Shown: positions 27,400 to 37,052 of the stretch, piece by piece
How positions within the stretch are numbered: position 1 is the stretch's first letter
How the letters are laid out: every line of letters begins with the position of its first letter
Source: an uncultured Synechococcaceae cyanobacterium
GTDB taxonomy: Bacteria; Cyanobacteriota; Cyanobacteriia; PCC-6307; Cyanobiaceae
Assembly: GCA_902634405.1 (NCBI GenBank)
Contig: CACPJY010000003.1
Location: 1 to 64,000 of the forward strand
Direction of reading: 5' to 3'
DNA: 64,000 nt
The notes under the pieces: model-generated
What the model was told of the DNA's origin: nothing
What the model saw: the letters and a program-made list of their open reading frames with translations, nothing else
Databases searched by the model: none
Program-made: the position numbers and the translations under genes

Positions 27400-28014
27400 A
27401 TGCAACACCTAATTTACTCACTTCTTTCACTAGGGATTGCCTACCTACTAGGATCTTTCCCTACAGGGTATATTGCAGGTCGCCTAGTCTCGAATATTGA
27501 TCTTAGAGAAAAGGGTTCTGGATCTACCGGAGCAACTAATGTACTGCGGTATGTTGGGAAATTCCCAGCATTCATAGTTCTTCTTATAGACATAGGTAAA
27601 GGCATTGCCGCTGTTTACCTCGCCAAGTCACTATTGTTTAACGATATTTTTCAAATCGCATGCGGGCTCGCAGCTCTGACAGGTCACATTTGGCCTGTAT
27701 GGCTTAGATGGAAAGGAGGGAAAGCGGTGGCAACTGGTCTAGGAATGTTAATTGGCATTTCTTGGCCAGTAGGGCTTGCAAGTCTAGGGATTTTTCTAAC
27801 AGTTTTGAGCTTCACTCGTATAGTCTCCCTTTCTAGTGTGATCTCTGCGGTATGTCTCCCCTTTTTGATGGCTATTAGCCTAAAGGGTATATTCTTCAGC
27901 TCGTCTTACTTTGGCTTTTCAATTATTGCCATGGCACTAGTTGTATGGAGGCACAGAAGTAATGTACATCGACTAATTGAAGGAACTGAGCCAAAGTTGG
28001 GTCAAAAGAAATGA
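27400..28014 (+). CDS. plsY: Glycerol-3-phosphate acyltransferase PlsY
   Basis: 204 residues. Five membrane segments and the three conserved loops: [12 protein letters not shown], then [19 protein letters not shown] and EGTEPKLG near the end. It makes lysophosphatidic acid from acyl-phosphate and glycerol-3-phosphate, the first step of phospholipid synthesis. I used the ATG at 27400; the frame extends to 27295 inside the preceding gene. It overlaps the convergent pyrF gene by 13 bases. Confidence 0.96.
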   Translation: MQHLIYSLLSLGIAYLLGSFPTGYIAGRLVSNIDLREKGSGSTGATNVLRYVGKFPAFIVLLIDIGKGIAAVYLAKSLLFNDIFQIACGLAALTGHIWPVWLRWKGGKAVATGLGMLIGISWPVGLASLGIFLTVLSFTRIVSLSSVISAVCLPFLMAISLKGIFFSSSYFGFSIIAMALVVWRHRSNVHRLIEGTEPKLGQKK

Positions 28015-28733
28015 GATTTTTGCATTTCACTGCATAATTCATTAAAAGCCGATTGAGGGTTATCACTAGTAGTAATAGGCCTCCCAATCACCAGTCGTGA
28101 TGCACCCAAATTGATTGCATCAGAAGGAGTCACTACTCTAGCCTGATCATCAGTATTACTTTGCTTCAAACGGATTCCTGGTGTTACTAATTCAAACGGC
28201 TCAGGAAAACGTTTGCGCAAATTACTTACCTCCCAGGGAGAACAAACAAGTCCTGAAATCCCAGCCTGATTAGCCAAGTTCGCAAGTGTGTCTACTCTTG
28301 ACTGAAGGGACTGTTCAATAAGTAGCTCGTTAGTAAAGTTTTTTTGATCCCAACTTGTCAAAACAGTTACTGCCAACAAAGCAGGAGGTGGTAAGCCTGA
28401 ATCTGCCGCTCCTTTAATGACTGCACGTTGAGATTGAGAAAGGGCCTTTAAGCCAGCACAAGCATGAACAGTAATCAAATCAGCGCCTAGCTTTGCGGCT
28501 CGGTAACAAGAATTGGCCATGGTCGCAGGAATATCATGAAACTTCAGATCGAGAAAAATTCGAACATCATGATTACGTAAATCATCTAAAACTGCGGGAC
28601 CAGAGCTTGTAAACAACTCAAGGCCAACCTTTACCCATTTCAAATCAGGCAGATTAACAACCAAGTCAATAGCTTCTCTCCTGTCCATTCCATCAAGAGC
28701 AACGATTAATTTGTCAGCTGGGGTAAAAGACAT
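28002..28733 (-). CDS. pyrF: Orotidine 5'-phosphate decarboxylase
   Basis: 243 residues. The catalytic block [11 protein letters not shown] with its Asp-Lys-Asp network is intact, and the phosphate-binding VTPGIRL and GRPI regions are present. It turns OMP into UMP, the last step of de novo pyrimidine synthesis. Group I length and motif pattern. It ends inside the convergent plsY gene and starts 29 bases after tyrS, on the same strand. Confidence 0.96.
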   Translation of the reverse strand: MSFTPADKLIVALDGMDRREAIDLVVNLPDLKWVKVGLELFTSSGPAVLDDLRNHDVRIFLDLKFHDIPATMANSCYRAAKLGADLITVHACAGLKALSQSQRAVIKGAADSGLPPPALLAVTVLTSWDQKNFTNELLIEQSLQSRVDTLANLANQAGISGLVCSPWEVSNLRKRFPEPFELVTPGIRLKQSNTDDQARVVTPSDAINLGASRLVIGRPITTSDNPQSAFNELCSEMQKSHFF

Positions 28734-28762
28734 CTATCAATATTTAAGAAAAAAGCGAAATA

Positions 28763-30016
28763 TCAACTAGTTAAACGTCGAAACGTCTTTTTGCCTAATT
28801 GCAATACCTTCCCATCAAGCTGACTTTGATCAGCAAACTCGATATTCGGATCTGTGATTTTACTTCCATCAAGACGTACTCCCCCTCCTTGGATTTGACG
28901 ACGAGCTTCGCTACTACTCGAACAAAGTCCGAGTGCGCTCAATAAATAAAAGGCTTTAGCTGGAAATTCAGCTTTAGCAAGCGAGACCTCAGGCATATCA
29001 TCCGCTAAATCTGTCGCACCAACAAAGAGATTACCTGCATCACGTTGAGCCGTTTCTGCCTCGCTTGTACTATGAAAATTTGCAGTTATGGCTAGGGCAA
29101 CAGCTTTCTGACGCTCCCTGGCACTTTCTGGGAGTTCGAGATGATCTCTATCAGTAAGCAAAGTCCAGTAGCTATCAAGTAAAGAGTCAGGAACTTTTTC
29201 TAACTTGCAATACATCGAAAGAGGATCTTCATTCAAACCCACTGTATTTCCAATACTTTTGCTCATTTTTTGGACCCCATCTAGACCAACCAAAATCGGA
29301 AGCAATAAACCAAATTGAGGAGACTGCTTGTAATAACGCTGAAGGTCTCTACCTATTGCAATATTGAACTTCTGATCCGTACCCCCAAGCTCAATATCAG
29401 CTCTAACAGCAACTGAGTCATAACCTTGCAAAAGAGGATAAAGGAATTCATGCAAAGCAATAGGAGTACGAGAAGAATATCTTTTACCAAAATCCTCTTT
29501 TGCCAACATTTGACCCACAGTAGAATTGCTCAAAAGTCGAATAATCTCAGTTAATTCTAATTTCTTGAGCCATGTGCTATTTCGATGTATCTCCAAGCGA
29601 CCTGGTGTCTCAAAATCAAGCAAAGAAGTTTCTTTAGACTTACCTTTCCCTAATTGAGCTAAATAATTAAGTGAATTAGCCTCCACTTGATCAACACTTA
29701 ATTGAACTCTAGTAGTGCTTTTCCCAGTGGGATCTCCAATCTGAGCAGTGAAGTCTCCAATAATCAGAACTGCTGTATGGCCTGCATCTTGAAAAGCTCT
29801 CAACTTGCGAAAGAGAATGCTATGACCCAAATGGATCTCGCTTCCAGTTGGGTCAATTCCCAACTTGACACGAAGAGGCCTTTTCTCTTTTAGATAACTA
29901 TCTATTCTTCTTCCCAAGGAATCTTCAGAGTCGACCCCATTGCCATGAGGGAACAAATCCGCCACACCCCTTTCTAACCAAACTGGTAATGAGATGGACT
30001 TTTCAATCATCTTCAA
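28763..30016 (-). CDS. tyrS: Tyrosyl-tRNA synthetase
   Basis: 417 residues. The class I HIGH motif reads HLGH at 62-65, and KMSKS is at 250-254. The N-terminal catalytic domain carries [16 protein letters not shown], the C-terminal S4-type RNA-binding part [17 protein letters not shown]. It charges tRNA-Tyr. The TyrZ-like layout with short insertion is usual in cyanobacteria. It lies between DUF1825 and pyrF, same strand, with gaps of 42 and 29 bases. Confidence 0.96.
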   Translation of the reverse strand: MKMIEKSISLPVWLERGVADLFPHGNGVDSEDSLGRRIDSYLKEKRPLRVKLGIDPTGSEIHLGHSILFRKLRAFQDAGHTAVLIIGDFTAQIGDPTGKSTTRVQLSVDQVEANSLNYLAQLGKGKSKETSLLDFETPGRLEIHRNSTWLKKLELTEIIRLLSNSTVGQMLAKEDFGKRYSSRTPIALHEFLYPLLQGYDSVAVRADIELGGTDQKFNIAIGRDLQRYYKQSPQFGLLLPILVGLDGVQKMSKSIGNTVGLNEDPLSMYCKLEKVPDSLLDSYWTLLTDRDHLELPESARERQKAVALAITANFHSTSEAETAQRDAGNLFVGATDLADDMPEVSLAKAEFPAKAFYLLSALGLCSSSSEARRQIQGGGVRLDGSKITDPNIEFADQSQLDGKVLQLGKKTFRRLTS

Positions 30017-30058
30017 GGCTTATCTAATTAAAAGAATTGTAAGAAAGCTTTTACCTAT

Positions 30059-30385
30059 TCATGTAGGAGGTTGATCCAGCTGACCTTTCATCCTTTGAAG
30101 GGTAGTGTTCATCTGATCAAACATTTGCTCAGGAGTTATCCCAAACTGGCCAAGTTGAGTTCTCAACTGTTCAACCGTCATTTTGGCTTGAAAGTCCTCT
30201 GAAAGCTCAAATCTCTTCATAAAAAGCTTATATCTCTCCATAAGCGCTTCCATGGTGTCAATAAACATTTTTTTACCCTCTCTATCAAATTTTCCGTAAT
30301 CTGAACCAAGCTTCATCAATTCTTGGTAATCGATAAAAAGCCTTTTGGCCTCTTCCTGAACAATCTCGGATTCAAAAAATGCCAT
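30059..30385 (-). CDS. DUF1825-type small helical protein
   Basis: 108 residues, all helical by composition, starting MAFFESEIVQEEAKRLFIDY. Regularly spaced K/E with hydrophobic positions suggests a helical bundle or dimer. It resembles DUF1825, found in cyanobacteria and plastid-bearing lineages, of unknown function. It heads a reverse group with tyrS and pyrF; the 322-base gap upstream would hold its promoter. Confidence 0.8.
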   Translation of the reverse strand: MAFFESEIVQEEAKRLFIDYQELMKLGSDYGKFDREGKKMFIDTMEALMERYKLFMKRFELSEDFQAKMTVEQLRTQLGQFGITPEQMFDQMNTTLQRMKGQLDQPPT

Positions 30386-30707
30386 ATTTCTATTCCCCTT
30401 GAAGATCTAGAGCAGAAAACCTATATGCCCTCTTCAGAACAAGAAAAGAGAATTGACAATCTTCGTTTTTCAGAGGTTGAGACAGGTAAATCACTAGGAT
30501 CTTGGGAGACGCGGGTAAACATTAAATGTATTTTCCCTAAAAATCGTCGATCGTGCAGGTAGTGAAAACCAAAGTGATCAAACGCCGCCCCTTGTAAGAC
30601 ATGCGTAAAACAAACAATTCTGAAACAAATTCACTAAATTTGATTGACTTCAAAGGTGACGCCAGCCTTATTGGTAGTTATTGTCACCCTAAGTTAGATG
30701 GCTTGTC
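30386..30707. other. Intergenic region before the HhH gene
   Basis: 322 bases between divergent genes. Near its right end GGTGAC (30655-30660) and GTCACC (30683-30688) form a 6-bp inverted repeat across 22 bases, 19 bases before the HhH start. It could be an operator or leader hairpin. On the reverse strand a 21-codon frame starts at an ATG near 30602; nothing supports translation. No tRNA or known small RNA was recognised. Confidence 0.4.
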
Positions 30708-31334
30708 ATGAAACGAGGCCACTGGTTAGACCCACTGGCTCGGCAAATCTTACGAGTCACAGGACAAGTAACTTTACAAGTCAACAAATCAAATACAAAA
30801 AGGTCTCATGACCTCAACTCTATAGAAAAAGAATTGCAAAAGCTTAAAAGAAATAATGCTGTCAGACCGGCCTCCAATACTTTTTCTATAGATGTTAACC
30901 GTGCATCAGCATCTGATTGGAAGAAACTCCCAGGATGCTCATCTGCAATGATCGAACTTCTTTTAAGGTTACAAAAGGCAGGTGTTCAATTATCCGGGGA
31001 AGAAGACCTTTTTCAACTACTTGAGTTGCCTGAAGATCTCGCTAGGGAATGGCACCCACATTTAATTTTTCAATGGTATGGAGCACCTCCAGAAGATGCC
31101 AAAACAAAATCATTAGATTTGAATTCGACTTCAAGAACAACTCTCCAGAAAGTACTTGGATGGAGAGAAGAAAGAATTAACAGTTTAATAAGAGAACGAC
31201 AAAGAAGGCCCTTTGCAAACCTGGCAGATCTTCAAGAAAGGATGGCTCTTTCTCCTTCAATTATCGAAAAGCTAATAGGAAATGTATGTTTTAGCTCAAA
31301 GAAAGCAGGACCCATACTCCCTCCCAAAGGTTAA
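30708..31334 (+). CDS. Helix-hairpin-helix protein
   Basis: 208 residues with two HhH-like units: 60-108 (IDVNRASASDWKKLPGCSSA) and 136-190 (LDLNSTSRTTLQKVLGWREE, then NLADLQERM). The pattern is that of ComEA-like HhH repeats, which bind DNA backbone without sequence preference. There is no membrane anchor or signal peptide, unlike ComEA proper. Nine bases separate its stop from the next start, so it is co-expressed with a GIY-YIG-like protein. Function is inferred as DNA binding only. Confidence 0.75.
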   Translation: MKRGHWLDPLARQILRVTGQVTLQVNKSNTKRSHDLNSIEKELQKLKRNNAVRPASNTFSIDVNRASASDWKKLPGCSSAMIELLLRLQKAGVQLSGEEDLFQLLELPEDLAREWHPHLIFQWYGAPPEDAKTKSLDLNSTSRTTLQKVLGWREERINSLIRERQRRPFANLADLQERMALSPSIIEKLIGNVCFSSKKAGPILPPKG

Positions 31335-31343
31335 AGCTGCAGC

Positions 31344-31940
31344 ATGAAAGATTTAAGAACCCAGAAAGAGTTATTTCTCAATACACCTTTGGTTCAAGAA
31401 ACAAACAGTCAAGCAGAGTTAGAACTTAAGCCTGAGCTTCTAAGAAGTTGGCAAAAGAGACTAAATAATTATCAATCAAAGCTTTTCAAATATCCTGAAA
31501 TTAGAGACTCTCAAGAATCACTTTTCTCAGAGCAGAAATTATTTTCAACTAATTGTTTGAACCCATTAGGACTCACTCCTCTGCCGATTGACTTCTGGCG
31601 CCTTTCAAAAAATCCATATCATGGTCCTGCTATATACCTTGTAATGGATAAACCTGAAGGGTTCGAAACCCCAATATTGCTTTATATCGGTGAAACAATG
31701 TCAGCCCAGAAGAGATGGAAAGGAGAACACGACTGCAAATCTTATCTCTCAGCTTACAAACAAGCTCTCACTAAGGCTGAGATAGCGAGCAAACTCAGCA
31801 TTCGGTTTTGGACTGATGTACCCCAAAGAACAAATTCCAGAAGAAGACTTGAGCAAGAGCTAATAAGACTATGGCTTCCGCCTTTCAACAAAGAAACAAG
31901 GACTCGATGGAGCACCCCTTTTACAGCAGAAACAAGCTAA
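31344..31940 (+). CDS. GIY-YIG-like nuclease-family protein
   Basis: 198 residues. The C-terminal half reads as a GIY-YIG domain: GPAIYLV (94-100) for the GIY strand, LLYIGET (112-118) for YIG, a basic RW (124-125) for the catalytic arginine, an acidic LEQELI near 169-174 for the metal-binding Glu, and PPFN (179-182). Those are the expected positions for a nuclease of the UvrC/homing class. The first GIY is replaced by AIY, as in many family members. It follows the HhH gene by 9 bases. Confidence 0.65.
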   Translation: MKDLRTQKELFLNTPLVQETNSQAELELKPELLRSWQKRLNNYQSKLFKYPEIRDSQESLFSEQKLFSTNCLNPLGLTPLPIDFWRLSKNPYHGPAIYLVMDKPEGFETPILLYIGETMSAQKRWKGEHDCKSYLSAYKQALTKAEIASKLSIRFWTDVPQRTNSRRRLEQELIRLWLPPFNKETRTRWSTPFTAETS

Positions 31941-31978
31941 GTCAGGCAGCTAAAATCAAAGTCTGTAGTGATAATTAA

Positions 31979-33463
31979 ATGCAAGTTTCAATTTTTTCTA
32001 GAAGGCCAGAAAACTGGACTGGCTCCGTACTCATGGTGGGCTTAACAGAGGGTGATCTAAGTGATCAAATCAGCCAACTTGGAATTCCTTCTTTAATCCC
32101 CCTCCTGAAAAACCTTCAGATGCAAAACTTCAAAGGGAAACCAGGAGAAATAATTACTTTTAATTTTTTAGAGAAAAACTTCGAAAAACTTGTAATAACT
32201 GGACTAGGTCCTAAAGAAAAGCTAATTGTCGATGACCTTAGGGAAGCAACTGCTCTTGGTTCTCGTTCAAGCCTTGGATTTAAAGATACTTTGGGGGTCA
32301 TTCTTCCTTGGGAAGGGTTCAACCTTGAGAATGCCTACAAGGCGGTAGCTGAAGCGGCTCGCCTTTCAATATTTAAAGACCTTAGATTTGTCTCATCACA
32401 TGAACCTCATTCAAAGCCAAAAAATCTTGAGTTAATAGGACCAAATATTTCAACTACGGGGATTTTCGACGTAGTCTATTCAACATGCAAAGGAGTTGAA
32501 CTCGCTAGAGAACTTGTAGGAGCCCCAGCTAATCAACTAACCCCGGCTTTACTAGCAGATACAGCCTCGAAAATTGCCAAAGAACATAATCTGCATCTCA
32601 AAATACTTGAGAAAGAAGAATGCAAAAAGCTTGGGATGGGAGCCTATTTAGCAGTTTCTCAAGGGTCGGATTTAGATCCAAAATTCATTCACCTGACTTA
32701 TAAGCCAAATCAAAAAGCCAAAAGGAAGTTAGCAATAGTAGGCAAAGGTCTTACATTCGACTCGGGAGGCTATAACTTAAAAGTTGGCGCTTCACAAATC
32801 GAATTAATGAAATTCGACATGGGGGGAAGTGCTGCCGTATTGGGGGCCGCCAAAGCAATTGGCGAGAAAAGGCCCCTAGATGTAGAAGTCCACTTCATCA
32901 TTGCCGCTTGTGAGAACATGATAAATGGATCAGCAATTCACCCAGGAGATATTGTCAAAGCATCTAACAATAAAACCATAGAAATAAACAATACAGATGC
33001 AGAAGGGCGGCTAACTCTTGCAGATGCGCTGGTATATGCATCAAGTCTTCAACCACATTCAATTGTAGACCTTGCAACACTTACTGGAGCATGTGTGATA
33101 GCACTTGGAGAAGAAATAGCTGGGCTCTGGACTGACAGTGATGATTTAGGGGCTGATCTTATGAATGCTGCTAACTCCGCAGGGGAAGGTCTATGGCGAA
33201 TGCCCCTTCAAAACTCATACAAAGATGGGTTGAAATCACTATTAGCTGACATGAAGAACACTGGTCCTCGAGCAGGAGGATCAATCACAGCTGCTCTTTT
33301 TCTTAGAGAATTTATTGATTCTTCAATACCCTGGGCTCACATTGATATTGCAGGCACTGTCTGGTCTGAGAAAGATCGAGGAATCAATCCAGCTGGAGCG
33401 ACAGGTTTCGGTGTGAGGACGTTACTAAACTGGATAGACGCTAACTCCAACCAGTCAATCTAA
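31979..33463 (+). CDS. pepA: Leucyl aminopeptidase (M17)
   Basis: 494 residues. The conserved catalytic block NTDAEGRLTLADALVYA is intact, and KGLTFDSGGYNLK holds the zinc-binding Lys and Asp. It removes N-terminal residues from peptides and acts as a hexamer in the cytoplasm; family members can also regulate transcription. The GGSAAVLGAAKA loop and the C-terminal active-site region IPWAHIDIAGT are standard. Confidence 0.96.
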   Translation: MQVSIFSRRPENWTGSVLMVGLTEGDLSDQISQLGIPSLIPLLKNLQMQNFKGKPGEIITFNFLEKNFEKLVITGLGPKEKLIVDDLREATALGSRSSLGFKDTLGVILPWEGFNLENAYKAVAEAARLSIFKDLRFVSSHEPHSKPKNLELIGPNISTTGIFDVVYSTCKGVELARELVGAPANQLTPALLADTASKIAKEHNLHLKILEKEECKKLGMGAYLAVSQGSDLDPKFIHLTYKPNQKAKRKLAIVGKGLTFDSGGYNLKVGASQIELMKFDMGGSAAVLGAAKAIGEKRPLDVEVHFIIAACENMINGSAIHPGDIVKASNNKTIEINNTDAEGRLTLADALVYASSLQPHSIVDLATLTGACVIALGEEIAGLWTDSDDLGADLMNAANSAGEGLWRMPLQNSYKDGLKSLLADMKNTGPRAGGSITAALFLREFIDSSIPWAHIDIAGTVWSEKDRGINPAGATGFGVRTLLNWIDANSNQSI

Positions 33464-33536
33464 ACGATAAATAGAAGTCTTCTTTATCTCAATTAAAAAA
33501 GCCTATGCATCTTGTTCAACATTGTCTTAGGAAAAG

Positions 33537-33773
33537 TCAAGACGCAGCTGCACTGACAACACTATCTCTAGCCTTCAATCGATCAGAGAAAGTAATTGAC
33601 ACAGGACTCTCTAGCAAATGTATTTGCCAACGTGCTCTTGATGAAAACTCAGAGAGAACTCTTTCCAGATCTTCAGAGGCGTTCTTAGGTGAAGAGTATG
33701 GGCCAAAATACCTGCACAGCAATCCATCCTTAATGGTCAGTAGATACATACATAACCTCCCCCAAACATCCAA
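33537..33773 (-). CDS. Small conserved-looking protein, unknown
   Basis: 78 residues with a well-organised sequence: MYLLTIKDGLLCRYFGPYSS, then EDLERVLSEFSSRARWQIHLLESP. The frame on the other strand (33505-33783) is open too, but its composition is not protein-like, so I prefer this one. ATG at 33773 or the later ATG at 33749 could be the start. It may be a small regulatory or assembly protein. It is in a gap between pepA and msrA and downstream of neither. Confidence 0.55.
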   Translation of the reverse strand: MDVWGRLCMYLLTIKDGLLCRYFGPYSSPKNASEDLERVLSEFSSRARWQIHLLESPVSITFSDRLKARDSVVSAAAS

Positions 33774-33869
33774 CAGATGGTAAACAATCCAACGAGATTA
33801 ATGTATGGGTGGAAACCCACATTTTTAAACAGAAATCAAGTGTCAGCTGATACCAATTTCATCTTTTCC

Positions 33870-34532
33870 TTAGATTTGACCTTTTGTTGACCAGGGGGAG
33901 TTTGTACGAGCCTTTTCACCCCAAACCGCCTCTAAGCGAGAGTCTCTTCCGCAGCTAAATCTATAAAAATTGTACTTAAGTTGATTTCGCTCAGCGAAAT
34001 CTTGATGATAATTTTCTGCTTCCCAAAATTTGGATGCATCTTTTAAGCCTACTTTTATAGTGTCAATAGGCTTGTTTAATTCTATAGAAGCACTTTGAAA
34101 ACTCTTTTTAGCCTGAGATAATTGATCATCGTCAGTTGTGAAAATCATTGGTTTATAAGAATCACCTCTATCGCAAAATTGTCCTTCACCATCAAAGGGA
34201 TCTATATTCCTCCAATAACTTCTCAAAAGCTCCTTATAGCTTATTTTGTCGGGGTCAAACAAAACAATTACTGTTTCTTGGTGCCCAGTTTTCTTAGTAC
34301 TAACCTGACTATAAGTAGGGTTTATTACAAACCCTCCTGAAAAGCCACTTTTAACTGATTTAACACCATGTAAAACCTCCAGGTCATGCTCTAGACACCA
34401 AAAGCAACCGCCAGCAAATAAAGCCTGTTCTTCAAGAGCAATAGCTATTGATGGAGTAAGAGAAATAAAAATAATGAGAATGCAAGTAAGAAGCCTTCTA
34501 CTTATTTTGAAAAAAAAATCTCTCATCTTCAA
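33870..34532 (-). CDS. msrA: Peptide methionine sulfoxide reductase MsrA, exported form
   Basis: 220 residues. [10 protein letters not shown] at 41-50 holds the active-site Cys43. It reduces methionine-S-sulfoxide in damaged proteins. The first 32 residues are basic then hydrophobic ([19 protein letters not shown]), a signal peptide or anchor, so this copy likely works in the periplasm or thylakoid lumen. Its ATG overlaps the lpxB stop by 4 bases, placing it at the end of the lipid A operon. Confidence 0.93.
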   Translation of the reverse strand: MKMRDFFFKISRRLLTCILIIFISLTPSIAIALEEQALFAGGCFWCLEHDLEVLHGVKSVKSGFSGGFVINPTYSQVSTKKTGHQETVIVLFDPDKISYKELLRSYWRNIDPFDGEGQFCDRGDSYKPMIFTTDDDQLSQAKKSFQSASIELNKPIDTIKVGLKDASKFWEAENYHQDFAERNQLKYNFYRFSCGRDSRLEAVWGEKARTNSPWSTKGQI

Positions 34533-35698
34533 AAAGCGCTCAAGATCGAACTTGCTGCCCTTTCTGTTACTCCTGGATCACCTAGAATCCTTCTCAATCG
34601 ATCATAACCACTAATCATTTCTTTACGCTTTTCAATATCATAAATAAGTGGTGTTGCCAAATTAGCAACTGAACAAGGAGTGAACTCCTCTTGAACAAGC
34701 TCAGGCACCAATCTCTCCTTAAGTAAGAGATTGACAGGAGAGATGTGGTCGACTCGAAAATTCAATATATGTCTTGCAACAAATGCTGTTATTCTACTCA
34801 CCTTATATCCAACTATTTGTGGAACACCATGAAGTGCCAATTCCATATTTACAGTGCCTGATTTACCTAGCGCAAGGTCAGTCAAAGAAAAAATACTTGG
34901 TTTAAGAAAATCCCACTCCGCTGCTGAGATAACAGTCCCAACAACCCCTTGAGATAGCAGTGCATCTTCTAAAACTTTTTCAAAACTGGGCAACCCTGCT
35001 GGAACAATCACTTTTATTGAAGAATCACACTTTTGCAGATTGGCTGCAGCCTCTATCAGAGTAGGCATCACATAACGAAGTTCCTGAGAACGAGAGGCTG
35101 GTAAAAGAAGTAACAATTTCTGCCCTGAAGAGATTCCAAGGTTCTCTCGGGCCAGCTCTTTCTCTGGCAACTCTCTTAATGTGTCTAGCATTGGATGGCC
35201 TACCCACTGAACATCAGCCCCACGGTCGGTATAAAATTCAGCCTCAGCTTGGAAAATTGCAAGAATCCTGTCAGTAAAACCAATCAAATCAGTAGTGCCA
35301 CCATCCCCAACACGCCAAGCCCATTCCTGAGGTGCTATGTAGTAAGTAATAGGAACTTTTGGGAAAAGATGACGAATCTTTTTTCCAAGGCGAATATTTG
35401 GACCCATGTAATCAATAAGGACAACTGCATCTGGAGGACGATTTTTCAAAAGCTTGTCTACCTTGGATTGAACTCTCAAAGTAGGCAAAACAAAAGGCAT
35501 AGCCTCCCACAAACCGATTGCGCCCATTGGAGCAGTATTAGCAAGCAACTCCGCACCTGCCTGTTTCATTCTTGGTCCACCCAGTGCAATTAATTCAAGA
35601 TCCAAGGATCTCTTTTGAGCCTCCTGATACAAGGCCTTTACTAAAAGGCTTCCTTGTAAATCCCCTGAGACTTCCCCGGTGCTAATTAGCAGCCGCAT
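34529..35698 (-). CDS. lpxB: Lipid-A-disaccharide synthase
   Basis: 389 residues. It begins [20 protein letters not shown], and [20 protein letters not shown] and QEWAWRVGD follow, all expected in LpxB. It joins UDP-diacylglucosamine and lipid X to form the lipid A disaccharide. It is a GT19-type peripheral membrane enzyme. Two bases separate it from lpxA and it overlaps msrA. Confidence 0.95.
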   Translation of the reverse strand: MRLLISTGEVSGDLQGSLLVKALYQEAQKRSLDLELIALGGPRMKQAGAELLANTAPMGAIGLWEAMPFVLPTLRVQSKVDKLLKNRPPDAVVLIDYMGPNIRLGKKIRHLFPKVPITYYIAPQEWAWRVGDGGTTDLIGFTDRILAIFQAEAEFYTDRGADVQWVGHPMLDTLRELPEKELARENLGISSGQKLLLLLPASRSQELRYVMPTLIEAAANLQKCDSSIKVIVPAGLPSFEKVLEDALLSQGVVGTVISAAEWDFLKPSIFSLTDLALGKSGTVNMELALHGVPQIVGYKVSRITAFVARHILNFRVDHISPVNLLLKERLVPELVQEEFTPCSVANLATPLIYDIEKRKEMISGYDRLRRILGDPGVTERAASSILSAF

Positions 35699-35700
35699 TA

Positions 35701-36555
35701 TCAGCGATTAAAGGAGGCAGAAGGTATTGGGCCTCTCCTCTGACTAGAAATTGAGGCCTCTATAAAACTACAAAAATGTTCGGCAAGCGGAAGCAAATTC
35801 TGATTACGTGCATGCTGGAGTCCTTCAGCGATTACATAATCAGATTTATACAAGAGTGTCCAAACTTCCTGGAGCTGACGTAATTCTTTGCCCCCGCCTC
35901 TTTGATCTAAACCACTTCTACGAAGGCCAACACGGTTAAGGCCTCTGACTCTCCCTGGATGCCCTTCTACCAAGCAATAAGGTGGCACGTCTCTATCTAC
36001 TCTTGTCATACCTCCGACCATGGCAAGGCCTCCAATATGAACAAATTGATGGATACCGAGGCATCCTCCAATAACTGCTCGATCTTCGATAAGGACGTGA
36101 CCTGCTACTTGAATGCTATTTGACATGACAATTCCATTACCTAACTCGCAATTATGACCTAAATGGCAATAAGCCATTAGCAAATTGTCATTACCAATTC
36201 GAGTCTGCTCTCCCTCATCTGTTGCTCTATTAATAGTCACACATTCTCTTATGGTATTTCTATCTCCAATTACTACTTCCGTAGGAGCTCCACGATATTT
36301 AAGGTCTTGAGGTTCCAAGCCTAAACAAGCTCCTGGGAAAATTCTATTCTCTGAACCTATTGTCAAACGTCCATCAAGAACGACATTTGGGCCAATCCAA
36401 CTATTAGTACCTATTTTCACATCAGGTCCCACAACTGCACCTGGACCAATAATTACTCCATCGCTCAACTCGGCTTGAGAATCAACTATTGCCGATGGGT
36501 GAATTTTTGTAGTCCTTTCTACTGTCATAGATTGGGGATTGTGAACCTCACTCAT
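35701..36555 (-). CDS. lpxA: UDP-N-acetylglucosamine acyltransferase
   Basis: 284 residues with left-handed beta-helix hexapeptide repeats ([20 protein letters not shown]). The catalytic His is in [11 protein letters not shown], His134, corresponding to His125 of E. coli. [14 protein letters not shown] is another conserved block. It adds the first acyl chain to UDP-GlcNAc in lipid A synthesis. The N-terminal ten residues before TTKIHPSAI may not be conserved; an ATG at 36528 (MTVERTTK) is possible. Confidence 0.95.
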   Translation of the reverse strand: MSEVHNPQSMTVERTTKIHPSAIVDSQAELSDGVIIGPGAVVGPDVKIGTNSWIGPNVVLDGRLTIGSENRIFPGACLGLEPQDLKYRGAPTEVVIGDRNTIRECVTINRATDEGEQTRIGNDNLLMAYCHLGHNCELGNGIVMSNSIQVAGHVLIEDRAVIGGCLGIHQFVHIGGLAMVGGMTRVDRDVPPYCLVEGHPGRVRGLNRVGLRRSGLDQRGGGKELRQLQEVWTLLYKSDYVIAEGLQHARNQNLLPLAEHFCSFIEASISSQRRGPIPSASFNR

Positions 36556-36566
36556 AGTCAGATCTC

Positions 36567-37052
36567 TTAGTCCACTAAAGAGAACATCAGCTCACCAGAG
36601 CAAACTAACTGGTCTTCAACTCTGGCTTCCGCCCTGACCTTCCCAAAGCGTTGTCTTTTTACACTCACTAACTCACAACTAATTGTCAGCTGATCTCCTG
36701 GAACGACAGGTCGCCTAAATCGGACTCCATCAATTCCCGCAAAGACAAATAGTCCTTTTGGCAAATCAGGCATCTGAGTGACAATTAAGCCACCTACTTG
36801 GGCCATTGCCTCCACTATAAGAACGCCTGGCATTAAAGGTCTCTCAGGGAAATGCCCTTGAAATTGTGGTTCATTAAGAGTCACATTCTTAATTGCAACA
36901 GCTCTCTTGCCAGGGACATGCTCAAGAACACGGTCAACTAAGGCAAATGGATACCGATGGGGCAAGAGACCCATGATCTCCTCACAATTAAGAAGATTCG
37001 AGGAAGCATTAGTAGCTGAATTGGGATTATTCAAGGGAGTTGAGCAGAGCAA
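36567..37052 (-). CDS. fabZ: 3-hydroxyacyl-ACP dehydratase FabZ
   Basis: 161 residues. The catalytic pair His67 ([14 protein letters not shown]) and Glu81 (VEAMAQVGG) is in place. [16 protein letters not shown] is the family's start. It removes water from 3-hydroxyacyl-ACP in fatty-acid synthesis and competes with LpxA for the substrate, which explains the shared operon. The start at 37052 overlaps lpxC by 22 bases; the first 20 residues are not typical and a later start (GTG or ATG) may be used. Confidence 0.95.
   Translation of the reverse strand: MLCSTPLNNPNSATNASSNLLNCEEIMGLLPHRYPFALVDRVLEHVPGKRAVAIKNVTLNEPQFQGHFPERPLMPGVLIVEAMAQVGGLIVTQMPDLPKGLFVFAGIDGVRFRRPVVPGDQLTISCELVSVKRQRFGKVRAEARVEDQLVCSGELMFSLVD

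Noticed and set aside
33505-33783. Forward 92-residue frame in the pepA-msrA gap
   Set aside because: The opposite strand reads as a better-organised protein, and this one has no hydrophobic or motif pattern.
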